Source: Bacillota bacterium (lineage in GTDB: Bacteria > Bacillota > UBA4882 > UBA8346). Taken from it: a DNA stretch of 64,000 nucleotides. The notes under the pieces were generated by a model, which did not search any database, was not told the origin of the DNA, and saw nothing but the letters and a program-made list of their open reading frames with translations. Every line of letters starts with the position of its first letter. The stretch's first letter is position 1. Location: positions 1-64,000 of the forward strand of contig JAEXFN010000041.1 in NCBI GenBank assembly GCA_023400055.1, read 5' to 3'. Of the stretch, positions 9,374 through 17,582 are shown one piece after another. A program made the position numbers and the translations under genes.

Positions 9374-10408
9374 ATGCTGCAAGCCGTCATGATCAAACCC
9401 GGTATTATCGAATTTCGGGATGTCCCTTTGCCGGAGATTAACGCCGGGGAAGTTCTGATTGAAATGAAACGGATCGGGGTCTGCGGATCGGATATTCACG
9501 TTTATCATGGCAAACATCCCTATACCAGTTATCCGGTGGTCCAGGGGCACGAAGTATCCGGGGTCATCGTCAAACTCGGCGCGAATGTGACCGGCTTCCA
9601 ACCCGGCGATAAGGTCACGATTCAACCCCAGGTTTTCTGCGGCCGGTGTTATTCGTGCCGGCACGGGAAGTATCATATTTGCGATGACTTAAAAGTGATG
9701 GGATTTCAGACGACCGGCGCCGCCTCGGAATACTTTGCCGTTGCTGCGGCCAAAGTAGTTAAATTGCCGGAGGAGATGAGTTTTGACGCCGGGGCGATGA
9801 TCGAACCCCTGGCCGTGGCCGTCCATGCCCTCGGCAGAGCCGGCATGAGCCTGGAAGGTTTAAAAGTTCTGGTCCTGGGAGCGGGGCCCATCGGCAATCT
9901 GGTGGCCCAGGCGGCCCGGGGGATGGGCGCCGCGGCGGTGATGATTACCGATGTTAGCGAATACCGGCTGGGGATCGCCGAATCCTGCGGCATCGATTAT
10001 TGCCTGAATCCCGAAGAACGGCAAAACCTGGGGGACGCGATCACGGACCGATTCGGAGCGGATAAGGCCGATTTGATTCTGGAATGTGTGGGGGCTAATC
10101 CGACGATGAACCAAGCGGTCGAATACGCCCGGAAAGGTTCGAGCATCATTGTGGTCGGCGTATTCGGGGAGCGCGCCAACGTGGATATGGGGTTGGTTCA
10201 GGACCGGGAACTGCAGTTGATCGGCACATTAATGTACCAGGAGCGCGATTATTTACAAGCGATCGAGCTGGTTAAGGCAGGCAAGGTCCGCCTCGAACCG
10301 TTGATCACCAATCATTTCCCGTTTCAGGATTATCAGAAAGCCTATGAATTCATCGAAGAGCGGAAGGATCGAACCATGAAAGTAATTATTTCTTTGGCTG
10401 ACAATTAA
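9374..10408 (+). CDS. Zinc-dependent alcohol dehydrogenase (sorbitol/threonine dehydrogenase type)
   Basis: This 344-residue medium-chain dehydrogenase carries the catalytic-zinc residues in GVCGSDIH and GHEVSG. The four structural-zinc cysteines are in CGRCYSCRHGKYHIC, and the NAD-binding GAGPIG follows. The family includes L-iditol/sorbitol 2-dehydrogenase and threonine dehydrogenase. In this operon a polyol substrate is the natural reading. ATG at 9374 is preferred because AGAAGG precedes it; in-frame ATGs at 9353 and 9356 lie just upstream. A second enzyme of the same family follows immediately. Confidence 0.9.
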   Translation: MLQAVMIKPGIIEFRDVPLPEINAGEVLIEMKRIGVCGSDIHVYHGKHPYTSYPVVQGHEVSGVIVKLGANVTGFQPGDKVTIQPQVFCGRCYSCRHGKYHICDDLKVMGFQTTGAASEYFAVAAAKVVKLPEEMSFDAGAMIEPLAVAVHALGRAGMSLEGLKVLVLGAGPIGNLVAQAARGMGAAAVMITDVSEYRLGIAESCGIDYCLNPEERQNLGDAITDRFGADKADLILECVGANPTMNQAVEYARKGSSIIVVGVFGERANVDMGLVQDRELQLIGTLMYQERDYLQAIELVKAGKVRLEPLITNHFPFQDYQKAYEFIEERKDRTMKVIISLADN

Positions 10409-10456
10409 TTTCATTGGCCGTTTCGAATTACAGTTTGGCTAAGGAGGCCGAATGCA

Positions 10457-11485
10457 ATGAATGGTACGATGCTGGCATATGTAATCGACAAGGAACGTTC
10501 GGGCGCGGTTAAGGAGATAGCCATTCCCGAACCGGGCGATCATGACGTGTTGATCAAAGTCATGGCGGCCGGCTTGTGCGGTACCGACGCCCATATTTAT
10601 CAGGGCGAGTATTATTCGGAGTTCCCTTTGGTGCCGGGACATGAATTCGCGGGAATCATTGCCCAAACCGGGAAAGAGGTCAAGCGTTTTAAGGAAGGGC
10701 AACGCGTCGTCGCCGACCCCAACATTTTTTGCGAGAAATGTCACTTTTGCAAGCAGAACGTTCAAAATTTCTGTCAGGATTTTCAAGCCGTCGGCGTGAC
10801 CCGGGACGGCGCGTTCGCCGAATATGTCGTGGTGCCGGAAGGATGTGTCTTCGAGCTCGGCACGCTGAGCTTCACCACCGGAGCCCTGGTCGAGCCGCTG
10901 TCGTGTGTGGTCTATGGCCAGATGCGGGCCAGGCCGCAGTTGGGCGACAGCGTCTTGATTTACGGCGCGGGTCCCATCGGATTGCTCCATTTGCAACTGG
11001 CCAAACGTAACGGCGCATCCTTCGCGGCGGTCGTCGATGTCAAGGCGGAACGGTTGGACTTAGCCAAAAAGCTCGGCGCGGATCGGGTTTTGCTGAGCGG
11101 TTCCGGATTGGATGACGAGCTGCGGCAGGAGTTTCCGCTGGGCTTCAATTTGGTCATCGATACCTCGGGCGTTCCCAAAGTGGTCGAAAGCGCGGTCGCC
11201 CAGGTCAAGAATGCCGGCTCGCTGCTTATTTTCGGAGTCTGTCCGCCCGACGTCAAGATCAATGTCAGTCCTTATGAAATTTATAAGCGCGATTTGAAAA
11301 TCATCGGCTCATTCGCCTTAAAGAAAACATTCCAACCGACCATCAATCTCATTGAAAACAAGCTGATCGATGTCACTGCCATCATCGGGGAGCAAATTAG
11401 CCTCAGACAGCTTCCCGAACAGATGGAGAAATTTGTGGCGGGAAAGGCCGCGATGAAAACGGTGGTCACGTTCTCGGAACGATAA
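10457..11485 (+). CDS. Zinc-dependent alcohol dehydrogenase, second copy
   Basis: This 342-residue enzyme is a paralogue of the preceding gene product, though clearly divergent from it. It has GLCGTDAH and GHEFAG for catalytic zinc, CEKCHFCKQNVQNFC for structural zinc, and the NAD-binding GAGPIGLLHLQ. AAGGAGG lies ten bases before the ATG. Two zinc dehydrogenases plus an SDR in one operon suggest either sequential oxidations or several related polyols entering the same route. Together with the kinase downstream, oxidation of a hexitol to fructose followed by phosphorylation is a reasonable model, not a proven one. Confidence 0.9.
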   Translation: MNGTMLAYVIDKERSGAVKEIAIPEPGDHDVLIKVMAAGLCGTDAHIYQGEYYSEFPLVPGHEFAGIIAQTGKEVKRFKEGQRVVADPNIFCEKCHFCKQNVQNFCQDFQAVGVTRDGAFAEYVVVPEGCVFELGTLSFTTGALVEPLSCVVYGQMRARPQLGDSVLIYGAGPIGLLHLQLAKRNGASFAAVVDVKAERLDLAKKLGADRVLLSGSGLDDELRQEFPLGFNLVIDTSGVPKVVESAVAQVKNAGSLLIFGVCPPDVKINVSPYEIYKRDLKIIGSFALKKTFQPTINLIENKLIDVTAIIGEQISLRQLPEQMEKFVAGKAAMKTVVTFSER

Positions 11486-11511
11486 TTTTCAGGGAAAGGG
11501 TTGAGCTGGGG

Positions 11512-12018
11512 ATGTTGAGCGTAAATCCTCTGGATGAACAGTCTTTTATTCCTTTTGGCAAAGTATTGCGAACTCCCGAACGGCCGCCGGACGGCGCTTC
11601 GGAGGTGCACAACTATTGGGACAGGGAATTGGAATGGACCGGGTCGACCAGCGTAAACTATTTGGCCATCAAGCAGCGGGACTTACTGTTGTCACAGATG
11701 GAAAGACACCAGGATACCCGGGAAATGTTAGTTCTGCTGCGCGGGACTTGTTACTTGGCGGTTGCGCCGGCCGGAGATTTTGCATCGGATAAACTTGCGG
11801 TATTCGACCTGAAACCGGGCGATGTCGTCTGCTTGAACGCGGGCGTCTGGCACGCTCTGCCGTTTTCGCGCCAAGAAGAGGCGGCTTTCCTCGTCATTTA
11901 CAAAGACGGAACGGCGCAGCACGATTTGGAATTGCTCCAGTTGTCCGTCACAGCGGCGATCGCCGGCACGCTTTCGGCGCCGGATCCCGCCTTTGCGGAG
12001 CGTAACCGGAATGTTTGA
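11512..12018 (+). CDS. Ureidoglycolate lyase-like cupin protein
   Basis: This 168-residue protein resembles the AllA/ureidoglycolate lyase fold: a cupin-like beta barrel with MERHQDTREMLVLLRG, LKPGDVVCLNAGVWHALPF and the surrounding spacing of that family. No other purine-catabolism genes are nearby. Members of the family in carbohydrate operons probably act on a different small substrate or as sugar-binding accessory proteins. It begins 26 bases after the dehydrogenase stop, and its end overlaps the start of the kinase gene by 8 bases. Function here is unknown beyond the fold. Confidence 0.75.
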   Translation: MLSVNPLDEQSFIPFGKVLRTPERPPDGASEVHNYWDRELEWTGSTSVNYLAIKQRDLLLSQMERHQDTREMLVLLRGTCYLAVAPAGDFASDKLAVFDLKPGDVVCLNAGVWHALPFSRQEEAAFLVIYKDGTAQHDLELLQLSVTAAIAGTLSAPDPAFAERNRNV

Positions 12019-12964
12019 CATTGTCGCGCTAGGAGAGTTATTAATCGATTTCACGCCGGCCGGAGTCTCCGCGGAAGGGCAACCGCTATTCGCGCAGAAT
12101 CCCGGCGGAGCGCCGGCCAACCTGTTGACGGCCGTTGCGAAACTGGGCAAAAAAGGCGCTTTCCTGGGGATGGTCGGTCAAGACCAATTCGGAATATTTT
12201 TACGGCGGGTTCTCCGGGAGAATGGAGTGGATGATCGGGGCCTGAAACAGACCACAGCCGCACCGACGACCCTGGCCTTTGTCCATCTGGACTCTTCCGG
12301 GGACCGTTCTTTCAGTTTTTACCGTAAGCCCGGGGCAGACCTGATGATCCGGACGGAGGACTTGGGCTACGAGGTTATCCAAAGCGCCAAGGTTTTTCAT
12401 TTCGGGTCGCTCTCGCTGACGGACGAACCGGCGCGGAGCGCTACGTTGCAAGCGGTGCGCTTCGCCAAAGAACACGGTTCGCTGATTTCCTTCGATCCCA
12501 ATTACCGGCCGCTTTTGTGGAATAATATCGCCGCCGCCAGGGAACAAATCCGCTCGGTGCTTGAGAATGTCGACATCATCAAGGTATCCGAGGAAGAGTT
12601 GGAATTGATAACGGGTACTGCCGATCTTGAAAAAGGCTCGGCAATCCTTTATGAACTGGGGATCGACTTGATATTGGTCACTCTCGGGCCGGCGGGATGT
12701 TTTTACCGTTATCCGCAAGGGACCGGCCGGTTGAATGGTTTCGCCGTGAAAACGGTCGATACGACCGGCGCCGGGGATGCCTTCCTGGGCGGAGCCTTAT
12801 ATTGGCTGAGCGGGATTCCGCTCCACCAGATCCGCACGCTGGACCGGCAAAAGCTGGAACAGATCATCCGTTTCGCCAATGCGGTGGGCGCTTTGACCAC
12901 CACCAAAAAAGGAGCGATCCCCGCTTTGCCGGATCTGGAAGAGGTCCGGCGATTAATCCGGTGA
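12011..12964 (+). CDS. PfkB-family carbohydrate kinase (fructokinase-like)
   Basis: This 317-residue ribokinase-fold kinase phosphorylates a sugar with ATP. It has the N-terminal GGAPAN motif and the C-terminal catalytic DTTGAGDAF with the general-base Asp. The overall pattern (VALGELLIDF start, DPNYRPLLW) is that of bacterial fructokinases. It is the last gene of the operon, overlaps the AllA-like gene, and is followed by a strong terminator. Fructose produced by sorbitol or mannitol dehydrogenases would be its likely substrate. Confidence 0.9.
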   Translation: MFDIVALGELLIDFTPAGVSAEGQPLFAQNPGGAPANLLTAVAKLGKKGAFLGMVGQDQFGIFLRRVLRENGVDDRGLKQTTAAPTTLAFVHLDSSGDRSFSFYRKPGADLMIRTEDLGYEVIQSAKVFHFGSLSLTDEPARSATLQAVRFAKEHGSLISFDPNYRPLLWNNIAAAREQIRSVLENVDIIKVSEEELELITGTADLEKGSAILYELGIDLILVTLGPAGCFYRYPQGTGRLNGFAVKTVDTTGAGDAFLGGALYWLSGIPLHQIRTLDRQKLEQIIRFANAVGALTTTKKGAIPALPDLEEVRRLIR

Positions 12965-13006
12965 GATGGTTTTTCATGTTTGGATTGGACAGTTTAATCG
13001 GAGCCC

Positions 13007-13062
13007 AAGGGGCTGTTGCACAACTAACAAATAAAAGTTAGGGTGCAGCAGCCCCTTTTTTT
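13007..13062 (+). terminator. Rho-independent terminator of the polyol operon
   Basis: A 15-base arm AAGGGGCTGTTGCAC pairs with GTGCAGCAGCCCCTT (one mismatch or wobble), extended inward by AACTAAC/GTTAG, and runs into seven T residues. Confidence 0.93.
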
Positions 13063-13096
13063 AGATGTAGCTCAATTCTTAGAATAATTAATTGGA

Positions 13097-13130
13097 TATT
13101 GTTGAAATAGAAACAAAAGTTTATTATAGT
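13097..13130 (+). promoter_or_regulatory. marR promoter with operator site 1
   Basis: TTGAAA (13102-13107), a 17-base spacer and TATAGT (13125-13130) form a good vegetative promoter. A palindrome TTGTTGA-N4-GAAACAA lies across the -35 and spacer (13097-13118) and matches two further copies at 13753-13774 and 13789-13810. This implies autorepression by the MarR protein encoded just downstream. Confidence 0.8.
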
Positions 13131-13164
13131 ATTGTTAGGGCACCAACGGCTGGGAGGATGGGCC

Positions 13165-13650
13165 ATGAACAAAGAAGAACAGCTCATAATGAGTCTCAGG
13201 GACTTCGTATACAAGATGGAATCGCTTAATAAGTTTAAGATGAAAGACAGTCTGAAGGGTTATAAGCCTTCCGAAGTCCATTGCATCGAATACATTGGAA
13301 AAAGTGTAGATCCCAATGTGACCAAACTGGCGGAGTCCTTTTATGTGACGCGGGGCGCCATAAGTAAAATAACGAAGAAGCTCATCAAAAAAGGCCTTAT
13401 CGAAAGCTACCAGAAGCCGGATAACAAGAAAGAAATCTATTTTCGCTTGACTTCACAAGGAAAAGCCATTAACCAAGTCCATGAGAAACTGCACCAAGAG
13501 TTTCAAGAGCGGGATAAAGCCGTATTTGAGCAGGTAACCGAGGAACAGTTTGATATCATGCTTAGCGTCGTGGAAAAGTACAGCCGGCATTTGGATGCCG
13601 AAATAAAGAAGCTCGGCGTGGATATAAGCGATGGAAATGATTTTGAATAA
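13165..13650 (+). CDS. MarR-family transcriptional regulator
   Basis: This 161-residue winged-helix regulator dimerises through its N- and C-terminal helices. The HTH is NVTKLAESFYVTRGAISKITKKL (about residues 53-75), followed by the wing KPDNKKEIYF. ATG at 13165 has a GGGAGG site. It lies between an operator in its own promoter and two copies of the same operator in the promoter of the reductase/exporter operon downstream. It therefore most likely represses both until a toxic ligand (phenolic, quinone or drug) binds. The ligand is not known. Confidence 0.9.
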   Translation: MNKEEQLIMSLRDFVYKMESLNKFKMKDSLKGYKPSEVHCIEYIGKSVDPNVTKLAESFYVTRGAISKITKKLIKKGLIESYQKPDNKKEIYFRLTSQGKAINQVHEKLHQEFQERDKAVFEQVTEEQFDIMLSVVEKYSRHLDAEIKKLGVDISDGNDFE

Positions 13651-13653
13651 TGG

Positions 13654-13746
13654 GGTTGTATCATAAAGTAGCCTAAAGAAAAGCAGGGGTAAGTACATTC
13701 TGGTACCTATCCCTGCTTTTTCTCTGGCCATCTTTATGATATAACC
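13654..13746. repeat. 93-bp nested inverted repeat containing a bidirectional terminator
   Basis: The outer arms GGTTGTATCATAAAG (13654-13668) and CTTTATGATATAACC (13732-13746) differ at one position. Inside, AAAAGCAGGG (13679-13688) pairs with CCCTGCTTTT (13711-13720), with a GTAC/GTAC inner stem and a T-tract after it. The inner hairpin is a good terminator for marR. The outer arms are not needed for termination and give it the look of a small mobile inverted-repeat element. Confidence 0.75.
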
Positions 13747-13752
13747 TCACTT

Positions 13753-13810
13753 TATTGTTGACAGGGAAACAATAAAACGATAGAATAATTATGTTGCCGA
13801 GGAAACATAA
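13753..13810 (+). promoter_or_regulatory. Promoter with MarR operator sites 2 and 3
   Basis: TTGACA (13758-13763), a 17-base spacer and TAGAAT (13781-13786) are a near-consensus promoter. Operator 2 (13753-13774, TTGTTGA-N4-GAAACAA) covers the -35. Operator 3 (13789-13810, ATGTTGC-N4-GAAACAT) covers the start site. The two sites are centred 36 bases apart. Repression by blocking polymerase is the simple reading. Confidence 0.85.
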
Positions 13811-13903
13811 CTGTTCTTTGAGGTGAGAATTTAAATGTGTAAATTTAAATCAATCAACACACAATCTACAGAACAAAGCGTTGCCAAGGAGGAAAGAGGA
13901 AAG

Positions 13904-14488
13904 ATGAAAATCATCGGACTTATCGCGAGTCCGCGGAAAGAAGGCAATACCGCCTGGATAGTCAATAAAATACTCGAAGGCGCGAAAGAGCAGGGCGCCG
14001 AAATTCAATCTTGGTATTTCAGCGATCTGGATATCCAACCGTGCCGGGGTTGCTGGGGCTGTCACAAGGGCGATCAGGGTTGTGTTATCAAAGACGACAT
14101 GCAGAAACTCAATGATGCGATCGATCATGCCCATGCCATTGTTTTCGGCTCGCCGATTTACATGACGCAGATGAGTGCCCAGGCGAAGATAATCATCGAC
14201 CGGCTGTTTGCGCGATTTTTGCCGCGCTACTCTCCGTATTTCAAAGCAGAAAATGCCGCGCAAAAAAAGCTGATTCTTACGTTTAATCAGGGTAATCCTG
14301 ATTCCGGCCTGTTCCAGCCGTATATTGATTATACGAAACACATGTTTGAGTTGCTGGAATTTGATGTGAAAGAGGTACCTGTGGTTACCGGTATGCGCAA
14401 TGGACCGGCGCATGAAAGAGAAGATCTGCACACTCTCCTGAAGGATATCGGTTCATCGTTGGTTGCGGAACGATTCCCGGAATCATGA
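13904..14488 (+). CDS. Flavodoxin-fold NAD(P)H-dependent reductase
   Basis: This 194-residue protein belongs to the NADPH-dependent FMN reductase/iron-sulfur flavoprotein group. It has the FMN phosphate loop ASPRKEGNTAWIV at the N-terminus, the cysteine cluster CRGCWGCHKGDQGC that may bind an iron-sulfur cluster or act in redox, and the GSPIYMTQMS flavin-contact motif. ATG at 13904 follows AAGGAGGAAAGAGGAAAG; the in-frame ATG at 13835 is less well placed. It is the first gene of the MarR-controlled operon, and a role in reducing quinones or nitro compounds would fit. Confidence 0.87.
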   Translation: MKIIGLIASPRKEGNTAWIVNKILEGAKEQGAEIQSWYFSDLDIQPCRGCWGCHKGDQGCVIKDDMQKLNDAIDHAHAIVFGSPIYMTQMSAQAKIIIDRLFARFLPRYSPYFKAENAAQKKLILTFNQGNPDSGLFQPYIDYTKHMFELLEFDVKEVPVVTGMRNGPAHEREDLHTLLKDIGSSLVAERFPES

Positions 14489-14524
14489 TATTTTTAACTC
14501 ATGATAGAAAGAAGCGGATACTTG

Positions 14525-15169
14525 ATGAAACTTATCGCTGTTTGCGGTAGCGCGAGAAAACAAGGCAATACCGCAAAAATGTTACGCCAAGTCATTGAAG
14601 GCGCAAAATCAGTAGGTGCTGAAACCGAATTTGTCAATCTTTTTGACCTAAACTACCAAGACTGTATCAGTTGTTATGCTTGTAAATTGAAAAATAGTAA
14701 GTCGTTTGGACATTGTACGGTAAATGATGAACTTAAGCCTTTGCTGGAAGATATTGAACAATCCGATGCAATTGTGCTCGGTTCGCCGATTTATTACGGA
14801 AATCTGTCCGGTCAAATGCGTTCATTTACGGATAGATTGCTTTTCCAATATCTTGATTATGGCGGTACGGGTACGGGTCCTAAACCCAAGAACTTTAAAA
14901 CCGCTTTGATTGTAACGATGAATGTGAATGACGAGATCTATGTTGAAAGAGGGTTCAAGGATACTTTAGTCAGTTTTTCAGAAATGATGGGCCATACCTT
15001 GGGCAGTTGTGAACTACTGACTTTGACTGATACCGCTCTGTTTGACGATTATTCTAAGTATGTTTATCGGATGCCGGATAAAGAAGCAAAATCGAATCGT
15101 GTCGAAAAAATAGCGGCTGAGGATTTGCAAAAAGCATTTGATTTGGGAGTCAGACTTATTAAATCATAA
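14525..15169 (+). CDS. Flavodoxin-fold NAD(P)H-dependent reductase, second copy
   Basis: This 214-residue paralogue of the previous reductase has the FMN loop CGSARKQGNTAKM, cysteines in QDCISCYACKLKNSKSFGHC, and GSPIYYGNLSGQM. The cysteine spacing differs from the first copy (an insertion before the last Cys), so the two probably have different partners. The codon choice is more AT-rich than in the polyol operon. ATG at 14525 is preferred over the in-frame ATG at 14501, but neither has a strong ribosome site. It lies 36 bases after the first reductase gene. Confidence 0.85.
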   Translation: MKLIAVCGSARKQGNTAKMLRQVIEGAKSVGAETEFVNLFDLNYQDCISCYACKLKNSKSFGHCTVNDELKPLLEDIEQSDAIVLGSPIYYGNLSGQMRSFTDRLLFQYLDYGGTGTGPKPKNFKTALIVTMNVNDEIYVERGFKDTLVSFSEMMGHTLGSCELLTLTDTALFDDYSKYVYRMPDKEAKSNRVEKIAAEDLQKAFDLGVRLIKS

Positions 15170-15257
15170 TGAAAGGTTGAAGCATGGTCATGGTCACAAA
15201 TTATAATGAAATTCAAAAAATCAAGCGGAGAATGATACCGTGATACAGGGAGAAAAT

Positions 15258-16676
15258 ATGAACAGGAAACGCCGCACATTTGCCTTAGTCATACTGCTGT
15301 TCGGCGCTTTTATGGACATCTTGGATACCATGATCATCAACATTGCCATACCCTCAATTCAAAGTGGTTTACGGGCCAGTTCAGCGGCTGTCGAGTGGAC
15401 GGCGAACGCCTATATCCTCGGAATGGCACTGTTTATCATTACCGGCGGGCGACTGGGGGATATTTTCGGTCGCAAAAAAATGTTCATGCTAGGCATAGCC
15501 GGGTTTACTATTTTCTCCGCTTTTTCAGGTTTGGCCTCCACCATCAATGTGTTGATTTTTTCCAGAGCAATCCAGGGAATCATGGCCGCGATGATGGTGC
15601 CCCAGGTGCTTTCCTATATCCAAGTTTTATTTGCGCCGAAAGAACGGGCCGGGGCGCTTGGCGCCTATGGCGGAATCAGCGGCTTTGCAACTGTTGGCGG
15701 GCCGATACTAGCGGCATTCCTGATCAAGATTAATCTTTTACAACTGGGTTGGCGTACCATATTCCTCATTAATATTCCGGTCGGAGTTTTCATTTTTATA
15801 GCCGCTGCGATCGTGCTCGCGGAATCAAAATCACTAAACCCGTTACGGGTAGATACCTTGGGTACGCTCATGGCGATGGCTGCGCTGATAATGCTGCTGT
15901 ATCCGCTGATACAGGGGAATAGCCTGGGTTGGCCTGTTTGGACCTATATTTCAATGGCAGCTTCGCTCATCGTGGCTATCCTTTTTATTGCCTATGAAAA
16001 ACACCGTACGAAACGGAATCAATCTCCTTTAATCGCACTGAACCTTTTCCAGTTTAAGAGCTTTATTGGCGGGATATCGGTATTTACCTTATTTATGATT
16101 GCCATGAGCGGCTATTTCCTCGTCTTTACATTTTACTTACAGATGGGATTACATTTTACGCCTTTGCACGCGGCCTGGACCGCATTGCCATTTTCGCTGA
16201 TGGTCCCGGCAATGGCGGGGTTTTCAGTAATGAAATTGGCGCCGCGGCATGGCCGTAAGGTCGTCGTATGGGGTTTGATCTTATGCGCGCTTGGGCTTGC
16301 AGGCGTCGAATTCGTGATGCACGGAGCCGGTACATCCCTGCGCAGTTGGCAGTTGCTTCCGGTGCTTCTGATCGGCGGTGCGGGTATGGGCATGGTTGCA
16401 GCGCCTCTTACTGATTTTAGTATTTCACAAGTTCCTGGGCAGGATGCGGGTTCGGCTTCCGGTATTTTGAACATGATGCAGCAGGTCGGCAGCAGTATCG
16501 GCATTGCTATTCTCGGTACGATTTTTTTCAATTCGATTGGAAGTTCATTTGCAATCAGCGGATTTGCTATGGGCGTAAGATATGCCATTTGGTCGGCTGT
16601 CGGTATTTTGATCGTAACGATACCATTTGTTTTCTTACTCCCCAAAAAGATACACCAACATACTGACAACCTGTAA
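15258..16676 (+). CDS. MFS drug exporter, DHA2 (EmrB/QacA) type
   Basis: This 472-residue inner-membrane proton antiporter has about fourteen hydrophobic segments, as is usual for the DHA2 group. The motif LDTMIINIAIPSI lies in the first helix, GGRLGDIFGRKKMF (motif A) follows helix 2, and ASGILNMMQQVGSSIGIAI is near the end. The AGGGAGAAAAT site supports ATG at 15258. It is the last gene of the MarR-regulated operon, so the set looks like detoxification: reduction of a toxic compound by the two flavoproteins and export by this pump. Confidence 0.92.
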   Translation: MNRKRRTFALVILLFGAFMDILDTMIINIAIPSIQSGLRASSAAVEWTANAYILGMALFIITGGRLGDIFGRKKMFMLGIAGFTIFSAFSGLASTINVLIFSRAIQGIMAAMMVPQVLSYIQVLFAPKERAGALGAYGGISGFATVGGPILAAFLIKINLLQLGWRTIFLINIPVGVFIFIAAAIVLAESKSLNPLRVDTLGTLMAMAALIMLLYPLIQGNSLGWPVWTYISMAASLIVAILFIAYEKHRTKRNQSPLIALNLFQFKSFIGGISVFTLFMIAMSGYFLVFTFYLQMGLHFTPLHAAWTALPFSLMVPAMAGFSVMKLAPRHGRKVVVWGLILCALGLAGVEFVMHGAGTSLRSWQLLPVLLIGGAGMGMVAAPLTDFSISQVPGQDAGSASGILNMMQQVGSSIGIAILGTIFFNSIGSSFAISGFAMGVRYAIWSAVGILIVTIPFVFLLPKKIHQHTDNL

Positions 16677-16679
16677 AAA

Positions 16680-16860
16680 ATGACCGAAAGTCCGTCGGTA
16701 TTACCGACGGACTCTCCAATGAAAAACAACTTCCATGATCGATATTATATCGCGAAAAGCCGGGCCTGAAGTATCGTTTTCGTACCCGAAAAGTATCATC
16801 CGCCTCCCGAACCATGATTCGCAGGATTCAAGGATTAACATGATTCAATTCGGCCGGGGA
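16680..16860 (-). repeat. Interspersed repeat family 1, copy 1
   Basis: Read on the minus strand, this is near-identical to 45514-45725 over about 170 bases and to the core of 58358-58512. Conserved parts are TACGAAAACGATACTTCAG, a TTTTCGCGATATAATATC segment with a -10-like TATAAT, and a perfect palindrome AGTCCGTCGGT/ACCGACGGACT (16689-16713). It begins immediately after the MFS gene. Confidence 0.88.
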
Positions 16861-16890
16861 GCCTCAGGGATCCTTACATTAAAAAGAGCC

Positions 16891-16974
16891 GATCACGGAT
16901 TGAAGGATTTCACGGAAAAACCCACTTCCCGATCGCTAGGCCGCGGAATCCTTCCATCCGTTAAATCCGTGATC
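16891..16974. repeat. Long interrupted inverted repeat
   Basis: GATCACGGATT (16891-16901) pairs perfectly with AATCCGTGATC (16964-16974), and just inside, GAAGGATT (16902-16909) pairs with AATCCTTC (16947-16954). No T-tract follows. The rest of this 900-base intergenic region, to 17582, holds a 28-base segment at 17032-17059 that recurs at 58517-58544, but no gene or clear promoter that I can support. Confidence 0.7.
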
Positions 16975-17582
16975 AAGTCTTTTTGCGGATCAAGGAGATC
17001 TCAGTCACTCAACAAGCGGTTCTGCCTCAGCTATCTATACGGAACTAACTTGATAATCAATAGCTCATTTCCTCACAAAACGATCATTTTCAGCTCCGCA
17101 ACCGGCTCACAATAAATTCATCTTAAAAAAATAGCAACTCAATTTTCCTCGAGAAAAATTATTTCAATGATGCAATTCCGCCCAGCCGCAATCATTTCAA
17201 ACGGATTAAAACGGCTCGTTCCCCGCCCGCCGGACTTTCGTAACCATTTTTGACTTTGGTCAGTCTTTTTCCCCGACAGAAAGGGAAAAAAACATGATTG
17301 TAGAAATAATGTAATATTAAGGATTACGGTTTGACTGACGATGGGATGACGCCCGGATTGTTATAACGATTCATCCGCCTGGTTCATGAGTAGCGATGAA
17401 TGGGCGGGTGGCGCAAAGAAATATGTCGGACGGCCAAAGCTGAAGGGGGTCGGTTCAACATAGGCGGCCCCAGTCTGGGTTCTCAAATGTTAATATTTAA
17501 TTAAGGGACGAACTTTTTCTCTGGCGTGGTAATTTTCCGAAAGTAAAAATCGCAGTGGCGTTGATGGGGGCGACAGTTGGCA

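Noticed and set aside
16735..17115. 126-codon plus-strand frame after the MFS gene
   Set aside because: It runs through repeat family 1 in antisense and the long inverted repeat; no ribosome site or domain.
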